This document shows positions 42,680-53,381 of a stretch of DNA of 64,000 bases, one piece after another; the stretch's first letter is position 1, and each line of letters begins with the position of its first letter. Below the pieces are notes generated by a model that was not told the DNA's origin, made no database searches, and saw only the letters and a program-made list of their open reading frames with translations. The stretch covers positions 3,633,501 to 3,697,500 of the forward strand of contig NC_085887.1 of the NCBI RefSeq assembly GCF_035222375.1, read 5' to 3'. The translations under genes and the position numbers were made by a program. Source of the stretch: Podospora pseudocomata (lineage: Eukaryota > Ascomycota > Sordariomycetes > Sordariales > Podosporaceae).

Positions 42680-45608
42680 CTAACTGCTTTGAGCCCCTCC
42701 AGTTTTGGCGGAAGGAGAGCTGAAAAAACCCGAATCTGATGCCTGCCCCGGCTTCGTACTATACATAGCACCACCACTTTGGTTATTACTGCTGCCAAAT
42801 AATCCTCCGGAAGGAAACGCAACAGTAGGGGCATTGGAGAATGGCGAAGGAGCGGGAGCCTTGGCGACTGATGTGAAGGGATTTGTGCCGGAGGGAGCAG
42901 AGACCAAAGACGCTGAGTTCGGAGTTGATGGATTACCAAACGCTGAAGAGCCCTTGGGGCCAAGAAGCGAAGAAGCCGTTGGTGCAGGATCACTCGTTCC
43001 AAATAGCTCACCAGTGCCGGGCGTGGCTGGTTTAGTGCTAAATACCCCGGACGTGGATGGTGTGGTGGTGAATAACCCACCAGACCTGGGGGCGGGTGGG
43101 TTCTTCATGTCCGCGAAGATTGGGCGGGGAGCTGGGGCTGAAGCAGAAACAGGAGCGGAAGATCCCGAAACACGTGGTGTACCAGTGCTTGTCGAAGAAG
43201 AGGAAGGTGTGCGGCCGAGTGTAGCGGTTGACTGTCGGCTCCCAGGAGTTGCTGTTCTCTCGGTTTCGATGCTTGGTATCGGAGCTGGGCTCTGGCTAGG
43301 TCCCCGCCTCAAAACAAGGCCGGTCCCGCCAATTGCCATCCCGTTTCTGCTCGACGCAGAGAACGAAGGCAAATCTCTTGGCTGGAACGCTCTGCACGCA
43401 GCATGTCCACTCTGGAGCTTGGTAAGTTGAACTTGCAGCTCTTCTCTCTCCTGCCTTACCGGACGTGATTCAGCGGCAACCTTTTCGACATCTTCATCTG
43501 TCATGTTAGGAACCATATCAGGATCGAGGATGGTTGGGAGATGGCGCAAAAGACAGTTTTCCAGTCCGAGGACCACAACATTGTCAATGAAGATGTCAAG
43601 TGATCTCTGTAAGACAGATATCAGCGCAAGCCATTCCAAATACCAAATATCTCCCGGGAAAACTCACGTCATAATAATTGGCCATGCTCTCAATGATTTT
43701 GTCTGTTCCAAAATCACTAGACGGGGTTGCCTCTGAAGCTGCTTCCAACACAGCTCTCGACACATGTTCATGGGTCAACCCTTCCAGATTTGGATACACC
43801 TTCTCAAGTTGACGGGCGGTTTGCTGAACTCGCCGCTCGCCCCCCTTCCGGCTTCGTGTGTTCTTGAGCAAGGGCATAGGATCGTACCCATTCATGTAGT
43901 GATACAGCAGTTCCTGAAGCTTGACACCTAGCAAAGACGCCTTTTCTTGAAAGAATGGGGCAACGTACTCTCTCAGGAGTGCCTGTGCCGTCTTGGGGTC
44001 TCTTCCGACGATATGATCTATGAGCTTCTCGGTAAAGCCCTGACAAATTTTCGTGATCAGTTTGATATGACGTTCGGCGATGTCCTCCCAAGGCTGTGAT
44101 TGATCCCGGAAGAGACGGAGCGTCAATCGATCATTGGGTGAGCCCGGAAACTCGGTGCCCTGGTTCTCAGAGGCCATGGCTTCCAACTCGCCCTTGAGAT
44201 TTGCGAGCGAAACGGTTGCTGGGTCTTCAAAAGGATAATGTTCAAGAAGCTGATGAAGATGGGCTGCAAGCTCTGGCTCAGAACATTCATTTTCTTCGTT
44301 GTCAGATTCACCGTCATCAGAGTCCCTGTCATGGTTATCGCCGTCCCAAAGAATCTTGCGTCGATTGCCTTTGACCAACAAAACGTGTGCAAAGACTCTG
44401 TTGAGGTCCCTCACCAAGGCGCGCAACTTCTTGATTCGAGCATCGGTGTATTCGGTCGAATCTGGATCAGGATACAAACCGCCAAAGAAATCGTCAAGGT
44501 AGTTGCCCCTAACTGCTTCGCCAGCAAGCTCACGGAAACGGGAACTGATCTTGGTGAGGTACGTTCTCATGGCCTGTGGTGTTGAACGTTGCTCGCCCAG
44601 TTCCTTGAGTCGACTTTGACGTTGCTTGATCAAGTGTTCAATGTCCTCGATGAGCTCTGGAAGTTTGCGCTGAATGTGTGCCAAGAGAACCTGGCTGAGC
44701 TTGTCCCTGAGAGCCTCGATGCCCCTGTCCTGAGCCTTGATTGTTGCCCACACTCCGTTTCGAAAGAAGTTCTTCTCGGCCTCATCACGCTCGCCATCTG
44801 TTGACGTGATCTCCATATGAGTTCGGTTGCGTAGCACATGCCAGCCGAGTGCCAGTTTGTGAGAGCCTTCCTTGTTCTCCGCCAGACGCAAGTATTGGCC
44901 TTCGTTGTGGGAGCCCTGGTCAACCTTATCGGGCTTGGTGATGATTCCCAGGGTTCGCCCTCGGGTAGGATCGTGTTTTTTCGCTTCATTCAAGACCTTT
45001 TGGGCAGCCAGCTCACTTTGGGCTGAGACAACGGCGAGGATGATGCTGTTCTTCTGGCGCATATACTTTTCTGCGAGCCGATCGACCACAGCAACACCGC
45101 CGGCCTCTTGGTTCTCTGTCTCATTATGATAGAAACCGGGGAGGTCGACAAGCGTCAACTGTGGAACAGCAGGGCCGGAAATTTCCACCCGGAGGACTTG
45201 TTCTGAGAATGTACTTGATCCCGAGCCGACACCCATGAAATCTTTGGCTTCCTCGATGATAGCAGGAAGTTCGTCGTTGCTGAGGCCGGTTCTGTCAAAG
45301 ACATGATCGTCCACATCGCCAGCATCATTCTGGATCTGGACGTTGACTTTCGTCTGGGAGGCTTGGCGAAGCACCAACTCAGTTGCAAAGCGCGTGCAGA
45401 GTCCGTCTTTGATAGGAAAGCGGACACGAGAGATGGCCTCCAGGACGGAGCTTTTTCCGGATGATTGATCGCCAACAACGATGAGTTGAGGAAGTTGGAC
45501 AAATTTTCCTAGGCCAAGTTTTCGAAGCTCGTCAATCGTGTCAAGAAGGGCGCGCTGCTCAGCGGCGAGCTGCTGCACTGCTGCGAGATCTAGCTGAACA
45601 GCAGCCAT
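42680..45608 (-). CDS. Dynamin-like large GTPase (Mx-type) with C-terminal FG-rich tail
   Basis: Exons 45608-43668 and 43606-42680; 955 aa. The GTPase domain has G1 GDQSSGKSS, G3 DLPG and G4 TKPD, followed by the middle/stalk region and a GED-like segment encoded across the intron (SLDIFIDNVVVLGLENCLL). From about residue 720 the tail is disordered and Ser/Thr/Pro-rich with spaced FG, LFG and GLFG motifs (GGLFGSS, GELFGTS, SAFGNPS). The organisation resembles fungal Mx-like dynamins. These hydrolyse GTP while assembling on membranes; the specific organelle is unknown. The FG tail is unusual and could associate with nuclear pores or undergo phase separation (inference). An acidic DDGESDNEENE loop lies within the stalk. 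Confidence 0.88.
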
Positions 45609-45947
45609 GTTTGGAGTTGGTCAGGTGGTAGGCTTCTGGATACAGTTTTGGGGGAACCATGATGGATATTTGTATGGGTTGGCACAGTTCGACTGACCGC
45701 CCGGAAGAAGCTAACCGCCGACCTGACCAGGGTACTCCACCGCGGGCTCACTTGGCTTGGTTCAGCTGAGCATTTTTAGGAAACTCAAAGGCGGGCAGTG
45801 GTCATGGAAACGGTCGTGACTCTGGGGCTGATAACCCAAATTGGAGGCCTTGCCAAGATTTTGACAATGGTTGGACCAGTCAACAGCCAGGCACTCTGTG
45901 ACCAAGCGTGCAGAGGAATGATTTGCGTGCAGATGGCCCACAAAATG

Positions 45948-46796
45948 CTAGCCAAGAATGATCTCCTTCCAGACCAGTCGAGTCAGCAACTGGCACATGT
46001 CAATGGGTCCAACGGCGACACGCTCCGCATACATGCTCGAAATCGACCCTGTTGCGTGTCTGCCACCGTCCCCATCTCTCCTTTCAAGCATCATCACCTT
46101 GTACCCCCATCCAAGATCGTGTTCAGTCAGATCAGAGTAGCATGAACTCTCTTTCTGCCTGAAGCACATGTTCATCCATCCAACCTTGTTGCAACTTGAT
46201 GGTTCCAAGCTCCTATCATAGTACTTTCTGCGTTCAGCCTTCAAGGGTGGCTCAACAGCTCCATTCATGTCGTCATTGAGCCGCGCAAGGCGTTTGCATT
46301 CTGTCGTATCATGTCCCAGGCTCTGATACCAAAAACCCAACATCGCTCTCGTATCCCTCTGTCAATGCGTTCAATTTCCCGGCAATACCAGTCCCATATA
46401 TATGACCAAGAGCCAACCATGAGAACCAGGACCAGCTGGGCCCCACGGGTTGGCTGGTCGTTTCTGAGAGGCGGCGAGTGTGAAGAAGTAGAGGACACCA
46501 TAGCAGAAACCAGTCGAAATAGATGGTTGGCAGCCTGTGGTAGATGTCAGTATTCAACTGCCGCTTGATATGGCGTGCCACACCAGCAAAGACGTTGTAT
46601 ACGTCTGCTTGCAATAAGTCTCGGGTTAGCCCTAACCCTCATCTCCCGGAAGGACGACAAACAGTCGAGGACTCAGTTGGAGCTTTTCGCAGACATGACA
46701 GAGCTTGTCGCCGGGCCGAGGCGTGACAGGGCCCGGGACAGGGAGCATCTCCCGGTTGGCGTGAAGGCCTGGGTCTTGGTCAGAATCCACGGTCAT
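45948..46796 (-). pseudogene. HET-domain gene with central deletion
   Basis: The N-terminal end is present: ATG at 46796, and a typical HET opening KLCHVCEKLQLSPRLFVVL followed by LPGDEG. It then hits TAG at a telomere-like sequence at 46623-46639. Directly beyond, the C-terminal part of such proteins resumes: YFDWFLLWCPLL, GPSWSWFSW and, after another frame change near 46310, ERVAVG...VWKEIILG with a stop at 45948. The HET domain proper, usually the 150 residues between these parts, is missing. Intact HET proteins trigger cell death on incompatible fusion; this copy cannot. Confidence 0.65.
46623..46639. repeat. Inverted telomere-like repeats (GGGTTAG/CCCTAACCCT)
   Basis: GGGTTAG is immediately followed by CCCTAACCCT. 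These are one and one-and-a-half units of the TTAGGG fungal telomere repeat in head-to-head orientation, exactly at the point where the HET relic loses its middle. Confidence 0.6.
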
Positions 46797-46951
46797 TTCA
46801 CTGCGGCCTTCGGATGCTGAGTTGGCGAGTCTTCTGACCGTGCTAGAAGCTAGGCAAAAAAAAAAAAATCCATCATGGTGAGGACGGAGGACGCGAGAAA
46901 GCAGGGTGTAAAGAAAGAAGCAAATAGAGAGAAGCTGGGGTTCGTGTTAAG

Positions 46952-47044
46952 GGAGCAGTGCTGGTTTCTGTCCACGAGTTGCTGAAACCAGTAACGGACA
47001 ATTGAGGGCTTCCCACTGGCCAACCAAAATGTCAATGATTGAGC
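46952..47044 (+). repeat. ~100-bp dispersed repeat, copy B
   Basis: Direct copy of the repeat at 42168-42279; it lies upstream of the HET relic and about 360 bp before the membrane-protein gene. It is preceded by a 12-A run at 46857. Confidence 0.8.
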
Positions 47045-47402
47045 CACAGCTAACCCTAGGGATCTTTCCAAACTTAACCACTTGGGCATTAACCCTGACA
47101 AGCCACGATGTTCAATGTCAACATGTCAGGCCGGCCAAACCATCGCCCGTCAGTCACATAATGCGCCCTGCCAAGTCTCCCAACATCTGGAACCGAGTCC
47201 TGGTAATCTGCCTGCCGGCGTCAAAACAATATGGCGCAGCTGTTAAAAAGAGAGGCCTCGCCAAGAGGGGATGGCAACATATAACATCTCTCATCGACAG
47301 TTCGACTGAGTGATGGAGGTCTTTGGCATTCACTCTTGAGAACTTCCCCTAACTGACTCTTCTCCAAGCTTATACTCCAAGTCTTGCGGCATCCTTTTAA
47401 CC

Positions 47403-48457
47403 ATGGCAAAGCGATCCAAAACAGCCTACTACAGTGTCGACCCCCCTTTCGTCTACGCTGCTAGCGCCATCGTCGAGGGCATCTTTACACTCTTTTTCCT
47501 GTGCACGTTTGGCTACAGCGCCTTGCGAACCTCCAAAATACGCCCAATATGGCATTATTACGCCGCTACCATGTCCGCTTTGATCATGTAAATATTCCCC
47601 TTCACCGCTGGCAGTATTCAGGCAACTCACAATCAGTCATAATAGTGGCTACATTCTCCGCATAGCCTCCTTCTCCGTTTACGCTTACTACAACACACCT
47701 GAAGTCTATCTCTCCTTTGAAGACCGCTACCTTTTAATGCTCCTATCAGCAAAACGACTCGAACCCGTCGCTCGTCTATTCCGACACGTGGGCGCAGCTC
47801 TTTGTAGTGTTTTGCTTGTGGAATTTGGTCAACGCTACAGCTGGCCATCAAATGAGAGGGCACTTATTATCCGGGCCGGAAGGGCAGCCATGTGGACGCT
47901 GGCAGGGGTGGCAACGGTGCTGGGCTTGACACATTGCATCATGGCGGAGAGAGAAATTAATCCTGACTTGACGGTTGTCGGACGCTTGGGAATGCCACGA
48001 CTGGATGATGTGTTCAACGGCAGCAAGATAGCTTCTGTTGTAATCTCTGCAACACTACTCGTCCTTTTTGTCGGGGGGCTCACTATCCTGGGAATGACAA
48101 TGTACGCATCTTGTTCAAACCCATCGAAAGGAAGGAAGACCGGGCCAGTCATTCTCATAGAAGTAAGTATCAATTCGTATGTCTTATTACAGCTGTGGGC
48201 CCTGGTGTTAATAATGTCCACCGCAGATCCCCAGCCTGCTCCTTCTTGCCTCTGTGATTTTGGTGATCATGAGAGGTTGGAATATGGCCGAAGTCTCTCT
48301 ACTTCTACACCCTTACCGTAGGGCTACCAGGGACATTGATTGGTGGTACTGGGCTGAACTTGCTCTAGATCGCTTTTGCACCTGGATGGTTCTTTTTGTT
48401 ATTATAGGGCTGGCAAAAAGGCCGGTGGCGGCTGACACCCAGCAAGATAAACAATGA
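47403..48457 (+). CDS. Multi-pass (about 7 TM) integral membrane protein, unknown function
   Basis: Exons 47403-47587, 47637-48162 and 48227-48457; 313 aa. About seven hydrophobic helices are visible, for example IVEGIFTLFFLCTFGYSAL, AAMWTLAGVATVLGL, ASVVISATLLVLFVGGLTI, LLLLASVILVIM and MVLFVIIGLA, ending in a short polar tail. The arrangement recalls fungal 7-TM proteins of the RTA1 or Pth11-like classes, but no diagnostic motif was recognised, so the function stays open. There is no signal peptide; the N-terminus is basic. Confidence 0.65.
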
Positions 48458-48540
48458 TAATAATGTACCAAGATATTTACCAGATGACTAAGAATCTGGA
48501 ACAATGATTACCACCTCAATATCTCCTGCCAAGCCTTCAC

Positions 48541-50079
48541 TCATTTGTCCTCGTCAGGGAACTCACAATCATCATCTGACACCTGATCCTCTACCTCAAC
48601 AAGGCCATCAAGGTCAGACAGTTGATCGTCTACCTCGTCAAAATCGTCGTCCTCTTCCTTATCCTCCTCGCCACTCTCCTCGCCACCCTCCTCCTCCTCG
48701 CTCTCCTCGTCACCCTCCTCCTCCTCACTCTCCTCATCGCTCTCCTCATCATCATATGACTCCACAGGGGAACCAATAATTTCAAACCCCTGGGCCCCAG
48801 TAACCTCATCATCAAGCTTCTCACACTTGGTCTGAAGCTCAACGCATTGAACCAACAGCTCATCGTTCCTGGCGGCCAAGACATTATGACTGAACATCAT
48901 ATCCTCACACTCCTGTCGGCGTTTTCTGCAGTCGTCCTTCATATCTTCCAGTTCCTCAATAAGCCTCTTTTGTATATTCTCCAGCCCCTTGATGTCGTAG
49001 CGCAAGGCCTTGACAACCTTACTTTGCTTATGATGGTCACCGTGGAATCTCACGTGTAATACCAGCAGCTCCTTGTACGCCTGACGCCTCTTCAAATACA
49101 TTTCCTTTTGTTCGGCGTGGTCGTTTTGCAAGCTTTGCAGTTTCGCAAGGAAGAATAACTTTTGCGATTCTGCCTCAGTGGCGCGCCGGTCTTCCTCTTT
49201 CAACTGCTCCTTCATCTGCTGGACCTCCTCCTCAAGACTGTGATTGCGCTCGAGGGCCACGTTCAGCTCAGCGGATTGGGCATGGTAGCGGCTCTTCAGT
49301 GCGAGGTCAGACTCTTCCAAGTTCTGGTGCTTGTCTTGCAACTCGCCGTGTTCCTCCTTCATCTGGTTGTGCTTCTTCTTCCACTCGTCGCCCTGCTCCT
49401 GCAACATGATGCAGTTCTTGCAGAGAGAATCCACCGTCGCGGTCTCCCAGCGGAATCTCTTCTGGAGCTGTTCATTAGACTTCATGGACTCGTCATACTT
49501 CGTCTTCCACGACTCGCAATCCTTCCTGGACTGGTCACGCTCCTCCTTGGACTGAGCGCACTCCTCCTCCAACTTGGCGCAGTCCCTCCGCAAGTCACCG
49601 ACCTTGAGTCTCTCCCAGGCGAGTTGCGTCTGAAGCAGGTCGGCATTATGCATCGCGTTCACGGCATCCCGATGGCGCGACAGCTGATGGCGCAACTGCA
49701 AGTCGGAGATCTCCCGCTGGTGAAGAGAGTTGATGGTCGAGATTTGCTCGTCGTAGTCCTTCTCAATGGCGGCTATCTGCTCGGCGTGTGTGGTGGAAGA
49801 GCAGGCAATTTTTTGCTGGCAGGCGGCCAGCTCCTGGGAGAGCTTCAACTGCCGCTCATGCAAATTGGTAATTTCGGAGGTCCGCTGTTGGAGCTCCCAA
49901 TTCAGTGCTACCCTCTGAGTAATATACATTTTTCTGTTGATGTCGCTAGCCTCCTCCTCGGCAGCGAGGGCTTTGGTGAGCTCCTCAACCTCTTGACGTA
50001 GTTCCTGGAGATCGGGGGCCACCATCTGGACCAGCCCGGCCAGCCTCTGTTGGACCGCTTTGAATTGATCAGGCATCAT
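48541..50079 (-). CDS. Long coiled-coil protein with acidic tail
   Basis: Single exon, 512 aa from ATG at 50079 (MMPDQFKAVQQRL); the frame is open further upstream but only to a non-ATG codon. Nearly the whole chain from residue 15 to 430 is Leu/Glu/Gln/Lys heptads (LQELRQEVEELTKAL, LEEEVQQMKEQLKEE), predicting an extended coiled coil. The C-terminus has a DEESEEEEGDEESEEEE-type acidic tract followed by DFDEVDDQLSDL. It is possibly a cytoskeletal, septal or scaffold protein; no domain identifies a role. The reverse strand looks like a Leu-rich protein, but this is a shadow of the heptads. Confidence 0.7.
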   Translation of the reverse strand: MMPDQFKAVQQRLAGLVQMVAPDLQELRQEVEELTKALAAEEEASDINRKMYITQRVALNWELQQRTSEITNLHERQLKLSQELAACQQKIACSSTTHAEQIAAIEKDYDEQISTINSLHQREISDLQLRHQLSRHRDAVNAMHNADLLQTQLAWERLKVGDLRRDCAKLEEECAQSKEERDQSRKDCESWKTKYDESMKSNEQLQKRFRWETATVDSLCKNCIMLQEQGDEWKKKHNQMKEEHGELQDKHQNLEESDLALKSRYHAQSAELNVALERNHSLEEEVQQMKEQLKEEDRRATEAESQKLFFLAKLQSLQNDHAEQKEMYLKRRQAYKELLVLHVRFHGDHHKQSKVVKALRYDIKGLENIQKRLIEELEDMKDDCRKRRQECEDMMFSHNVLAARNDELLVQCVELQTKCEKLDDEVTGAQGFEIIGSPVESYDDEESDEESEEEEGDEESEEEEGGEESGEEDKEEDDDFDEVDDQLSDLDGLVEVEDQVSDDDCEFPDEDK

Positions 50080-50979
50080 GCAGGGACAGACTTGCCAATG
50101 CTGGTAGCAGGAGAGGGTGTGGATGAAGGGTGGAAAGGAAGAAGGGAGAGAAGTTTCCGAGGAAGAATTTTTAATCCAGAAGTTCTTTTCCAAACTTTTG
50201 TGGCTTTCCAGTGTTCAAAACGCTATGTTGGGCGCTGGCAAAAAACTTAAACATCATGGTCTCCTCCACACCGTCACCTCCAACAGTGAAGCTTTCGCCA
50301 CCGCAGGAACGGAACGCCAACATGCCACTGATCTGAACTCTGTTTTGTGCGATAGGGCACGGATTTTCTCTGATGGTGATGTCTGCGCAGATGGCAACTT
50401 GTTTTACAAAGATAAAAATGATGAAGACGAAAAAGAGAGAAATAAGATGAGGTCGTGTGTCGACACTTAGTTACCTTACCTAGGTATCTGGGCGCGAGAT
50501 GAAGCGTGGTGGTCGGTTTAAGGTTCGGCACGTGCCACCCTCAAGGTAAGTATTGACTTGCGTTGCGCAGTGCCGGTTGATGTTGTCGACAGCGTGACTC
50601 GTTCAGAAAAAGGGCAGCCCTCTTCACAATCATATAATCATATTCCTTGCCTACATCGCACTTACCTTGAGCAGGAGAGTTGAGCTTCGGATGGTTCCAC
50701 CCTGAAACATGTGTTCGCGGTGGACATGTTGCGTCTGGGAAGGCGCGAGTTAGGTAACTCAGCCGAGCAACAAACATCATCAAGGCATTTTGGAGCAGGT
50801 GCATCTGGTGGCCGCGGATAGGTGTCGCGAGACAAGTCACAATGCAATCAGCGTAACCACAACAGGGAAGGTGACTACCACCTCCCAGTGTCCATAAAAC
50901 ATTGTCTTTTCGTCTCCATTCCAGAACTTGCTGTCTTCCATGCTTTCAGAACGAAACAATCAGTTCCCAATCTGCCATC
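50080..50979. other. Intergenic, no gene supported
   Basis: Contains TTACCTTACCTAGGTATC at 50471-50488. Two ACCTTGA-type words around 50540 and 50663 flank AT-rich sequence. It otherwise serves as divergent promoter space. Confidence 0.45.
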
Positions 50980-51761
50980 ATGCAATTCCCCAACAACGTC
51001 CTGGCTTTCGGTAGCCTCTTTGTCGCCGCTGGCTATGCTCAGGACACAGATATCTCCACCTCGGCGGTCGACACCACCCTCGTAACCTCCGTCAGCATCG
51101 AGCTCTCCACCACAGGCACCACACTGTCCAGTGCCACGGATATCTACAGCGGCACTGTCACCGACGCCTTGGGTGATTCCACCGGCCTCATCAAACCTCG
51201 CCCCACCACCGAGGGCGGCGGTCCTCTCGACACAGTCTACGCCTGCGGAGACACTACCGTCATTGACCAGTTCAGCTACGGCTCTCCCCTAGTGAAGGAC
51301 TGCTGGGACGTCTACAACGGTCTGGACGGGAAAACCGACCCTTGGTATGCCGTCCGTGTGTTTGCTCCCAGCTAGCTCCACGTCACAATTTGTGTCTCGC
51401 AAGCTGACAAACACGTACTTTCTTTCCAAACAGGATCCTGGATCACATGTGGGAGCAGCGTGCTTTTGCGTCGTCGGGTACCTGTGTCATCGGCGCCCAG
51501 ATCGTTAGCCAGACCGACTATCCTTCGTATGTTGGCAGTGAGGACTTTCGCATCGCTATCAAGAAGTCGATTGAGCAGTTTGCCAAGAAGGATGACAAGA
51601 GCCAGGAGCTTGTCGGCACCAAGGGTTATATGCAATGCGGCACGTTTTTTCTCTGCTATTCCCTTGCCTGTCAGAGTATGGTATCTTGAGCTAACAACAT
51701 GGTCTTTCGACTTGCAGAGCCCTGGCATGCCACGGTTGAGTGGGGTATCTACTACAACTAA
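50980..51761 (+). CDS. Secreted Hce2/Ecp2-like effector-type protein
   Basis: Exons 50980-51344, 51434-51675 and 51718-51761; 216 aa. Donor GTATGC at 51345 was preferred because it yields a continuous DPWILDHMW. The signal peptide ends near GYAQ and a Ser/Thr-rich linker (possible O-glycosylation) spans to about residue 75. The C-terminal domain shows the Hce2 pattern: CGDTTV...SPLVKDCW, a GTCVIGAQ block, GTKGYMQC and a final VEWGIY, with paired cysteines. Hce2 is the fungal homologue family of Ecp2, proposed necrosis-inducing effectors also found in saprobes. Whether this one acts on hosts, competitors or self is not visible. The last intron is only 42 bp. Confidence 0.75.
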
Positions 51762-51977
51762 GCGGCACCTCCAATCTCCCCGGTTGATTTGAATTGTTTG
51801 AGTCATGGTTATTGCCTTTGAGACTTGTACGAATATTTGGCGATGAGCTTATAGAGTTATTGTTGTCATATCCGAAGTGGGGCAATATGAAAGATGGAAA
51901 CCTCTTGAGAAACACCGTTATCGATACTTATGCTGATGCAAGTTGTGATGCCTTTTTGACTCCCCATATGCAACCGT

Positions 51978-52859
51978 CTATTTGACATCCCTAAACCTCT
52001 CCTGCAATGCCGCATGCAACTTGCCAAAAACACCATCATGCCACCCCTCGGCCTGCTTCCACTCGTCCGCAGGCAACGTCCTCTCCATAAACCTCAGCCA
52101 CCCCCCCACAATAAAATCGGCATGCGAAGCCCTGTCCCCTAGCAGAAAGGGCCCGTTTTCATTCCGTTTATACAATTCCGCCAGGCCCGTTAATGTCTGT
52201 TTCAGCGACTCCAACATATGCACTCTCTTCTCCCCATAAACCCCCATATCCTCCCACGATTTCGCCCCTAGCCGTCTCACAAATTCGTCTTTGATGCCTT
52301 GTTCAAACTCCTTATCCCACTTCATCCCCGACGCCATCAACGCCGTGTGCAGGGTGAACGCCCAATCAACATTCGTGTTAAACTTGGAATAGTCCTTGTG
52401 CTGAACATCCTCCCTCTTGCTCAGCGGAATCAAGACCTCCTCCGCGCCAGGACAGACATAATTCAGGTCGGGCTGCTCGGGAAACAAATCCCCGGACCCA
52501 GAGTCGGGGAACGTCTCCTGAAGGTAGAGCGCAATGTCGAATGAGTCGCCGACAATCGCGCCGGTTGTGCTGTCTTTTAGCACCGGCAGAGTGTAGTAAT
52601 CAGCCCCGTCGGCGAATTTCCGGCAGGCCGACGCTCCGAGCCCCTTGCGGACTTTGGTGATGTCGAGCATCTGCACCCATTCTGTCTTGTAGGGGACGCC
52701 TTTGAAGTTGAGGGCGTAGCGGGCCTTCCAGGGGTTGGGGGCCGCGGTGTTTTTTTCGCGGGGGACGGCAAAGGCGATGTCGTAGTAGATCAGGCGAGGG
52801 TCTGATGCCATGGTGTTTGCGTTGTTGTTTCCTGCTGTGTTATCGACGGGAAAGCTCAT
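51978..52859 (-). CDS. Glutathione S-transferase family protein
   Basis: Single exon, 293 aa from ATG at 52859. The thioredoxin-like N-domain spans about residues 20-115 (NPWKARYALNFKGVPYKTEW, then LPVLKDSTTGAIVGDSFDIA), where VLKD and DS bind glutathione. An all-helical C-domain ends near residue 290 with GDRASHADFIVGGWLRF, the N-capping region. It is most like the fungal FuA/beta-etherase-related group, which conjugates or cleaves aromatic ethers and detoxifies electrophiles. It is probably cytosolic. It is convergent with the Hce2-like gene, their ends 216 bp apart. Confidence 0.88.
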   Translation of the reverse strand: MSFPVDNTAGNNNANTMASDPRLIYYDIAFAVPREKNTAAPNPWKARYALNFKGVPYKTEWVQMLDITKVRKGLGASACRKFADGADYYTLPVLKDSTTGAIVGDSFDIALYLQETFPDSGSGDLFPEQPDLNYVCPGAEEVLIPLSKREDVQHKDYSKFNTNVDWAFTLHTALMASGMKWDKEFEQGIKDEFVRRLGAKSWEDMGVYGEKRVHMLESLKQTLTGLAELYKRNENGPFLLGDRASHADFIVGGWLRFMERTLPADEWKQAEGWHDGVFGKLHAALQERFRDVK

Positions 52860-53381
52860 GTGTTGCTTAGGGGTGTTGATTGCTCAAGTTGTTGTTGTTC
52901 ATGTTTCCCCCACATTCTCCTCGGATTTATTTATCGACTTCCTGTCTCGGGTGGGCATCCAATTTCGGTCTAACCAGATCAGGATGACTCAGCATGATAT
53001 CATAACAATCAACACACGATATCCACTCCTTGGTCCAATCAACACCTCAAGCGTTGCAGGGGAAGCACCCGATCGGTTGCCAAGCCACGGGGCGATGCCT
53101 TGTCATACGAGGTACCATGCGGTTGGCAGCGAGCAGATATTCTTCCTCTTCACGAAAGGAGAAGCGATCGATTTTCAGTTCTGCGCAAGGCAGTAAAGTG
53201 TTGATTGGTGAGACATTATTTTGGTATTGAAACAACTCCACGCTGTACCCAACACCCCTTCATGATCCGTCGTCGTAATACTTCAACTCTTCGCTGTGAC
53301 CATCCTGCCTGATCGTATAACTACTTCGTATCCATGTCCAATGTATCAAAAATAAACCAGTCAACACCTCGCCATGCTTGG

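Noticed and set aside
49162-50001. Leu-rich plus-strand protein of 279 codons
   Set aside because: Shadow of heptad Glu/Lys/Gln codons of the coiled-coil gene.
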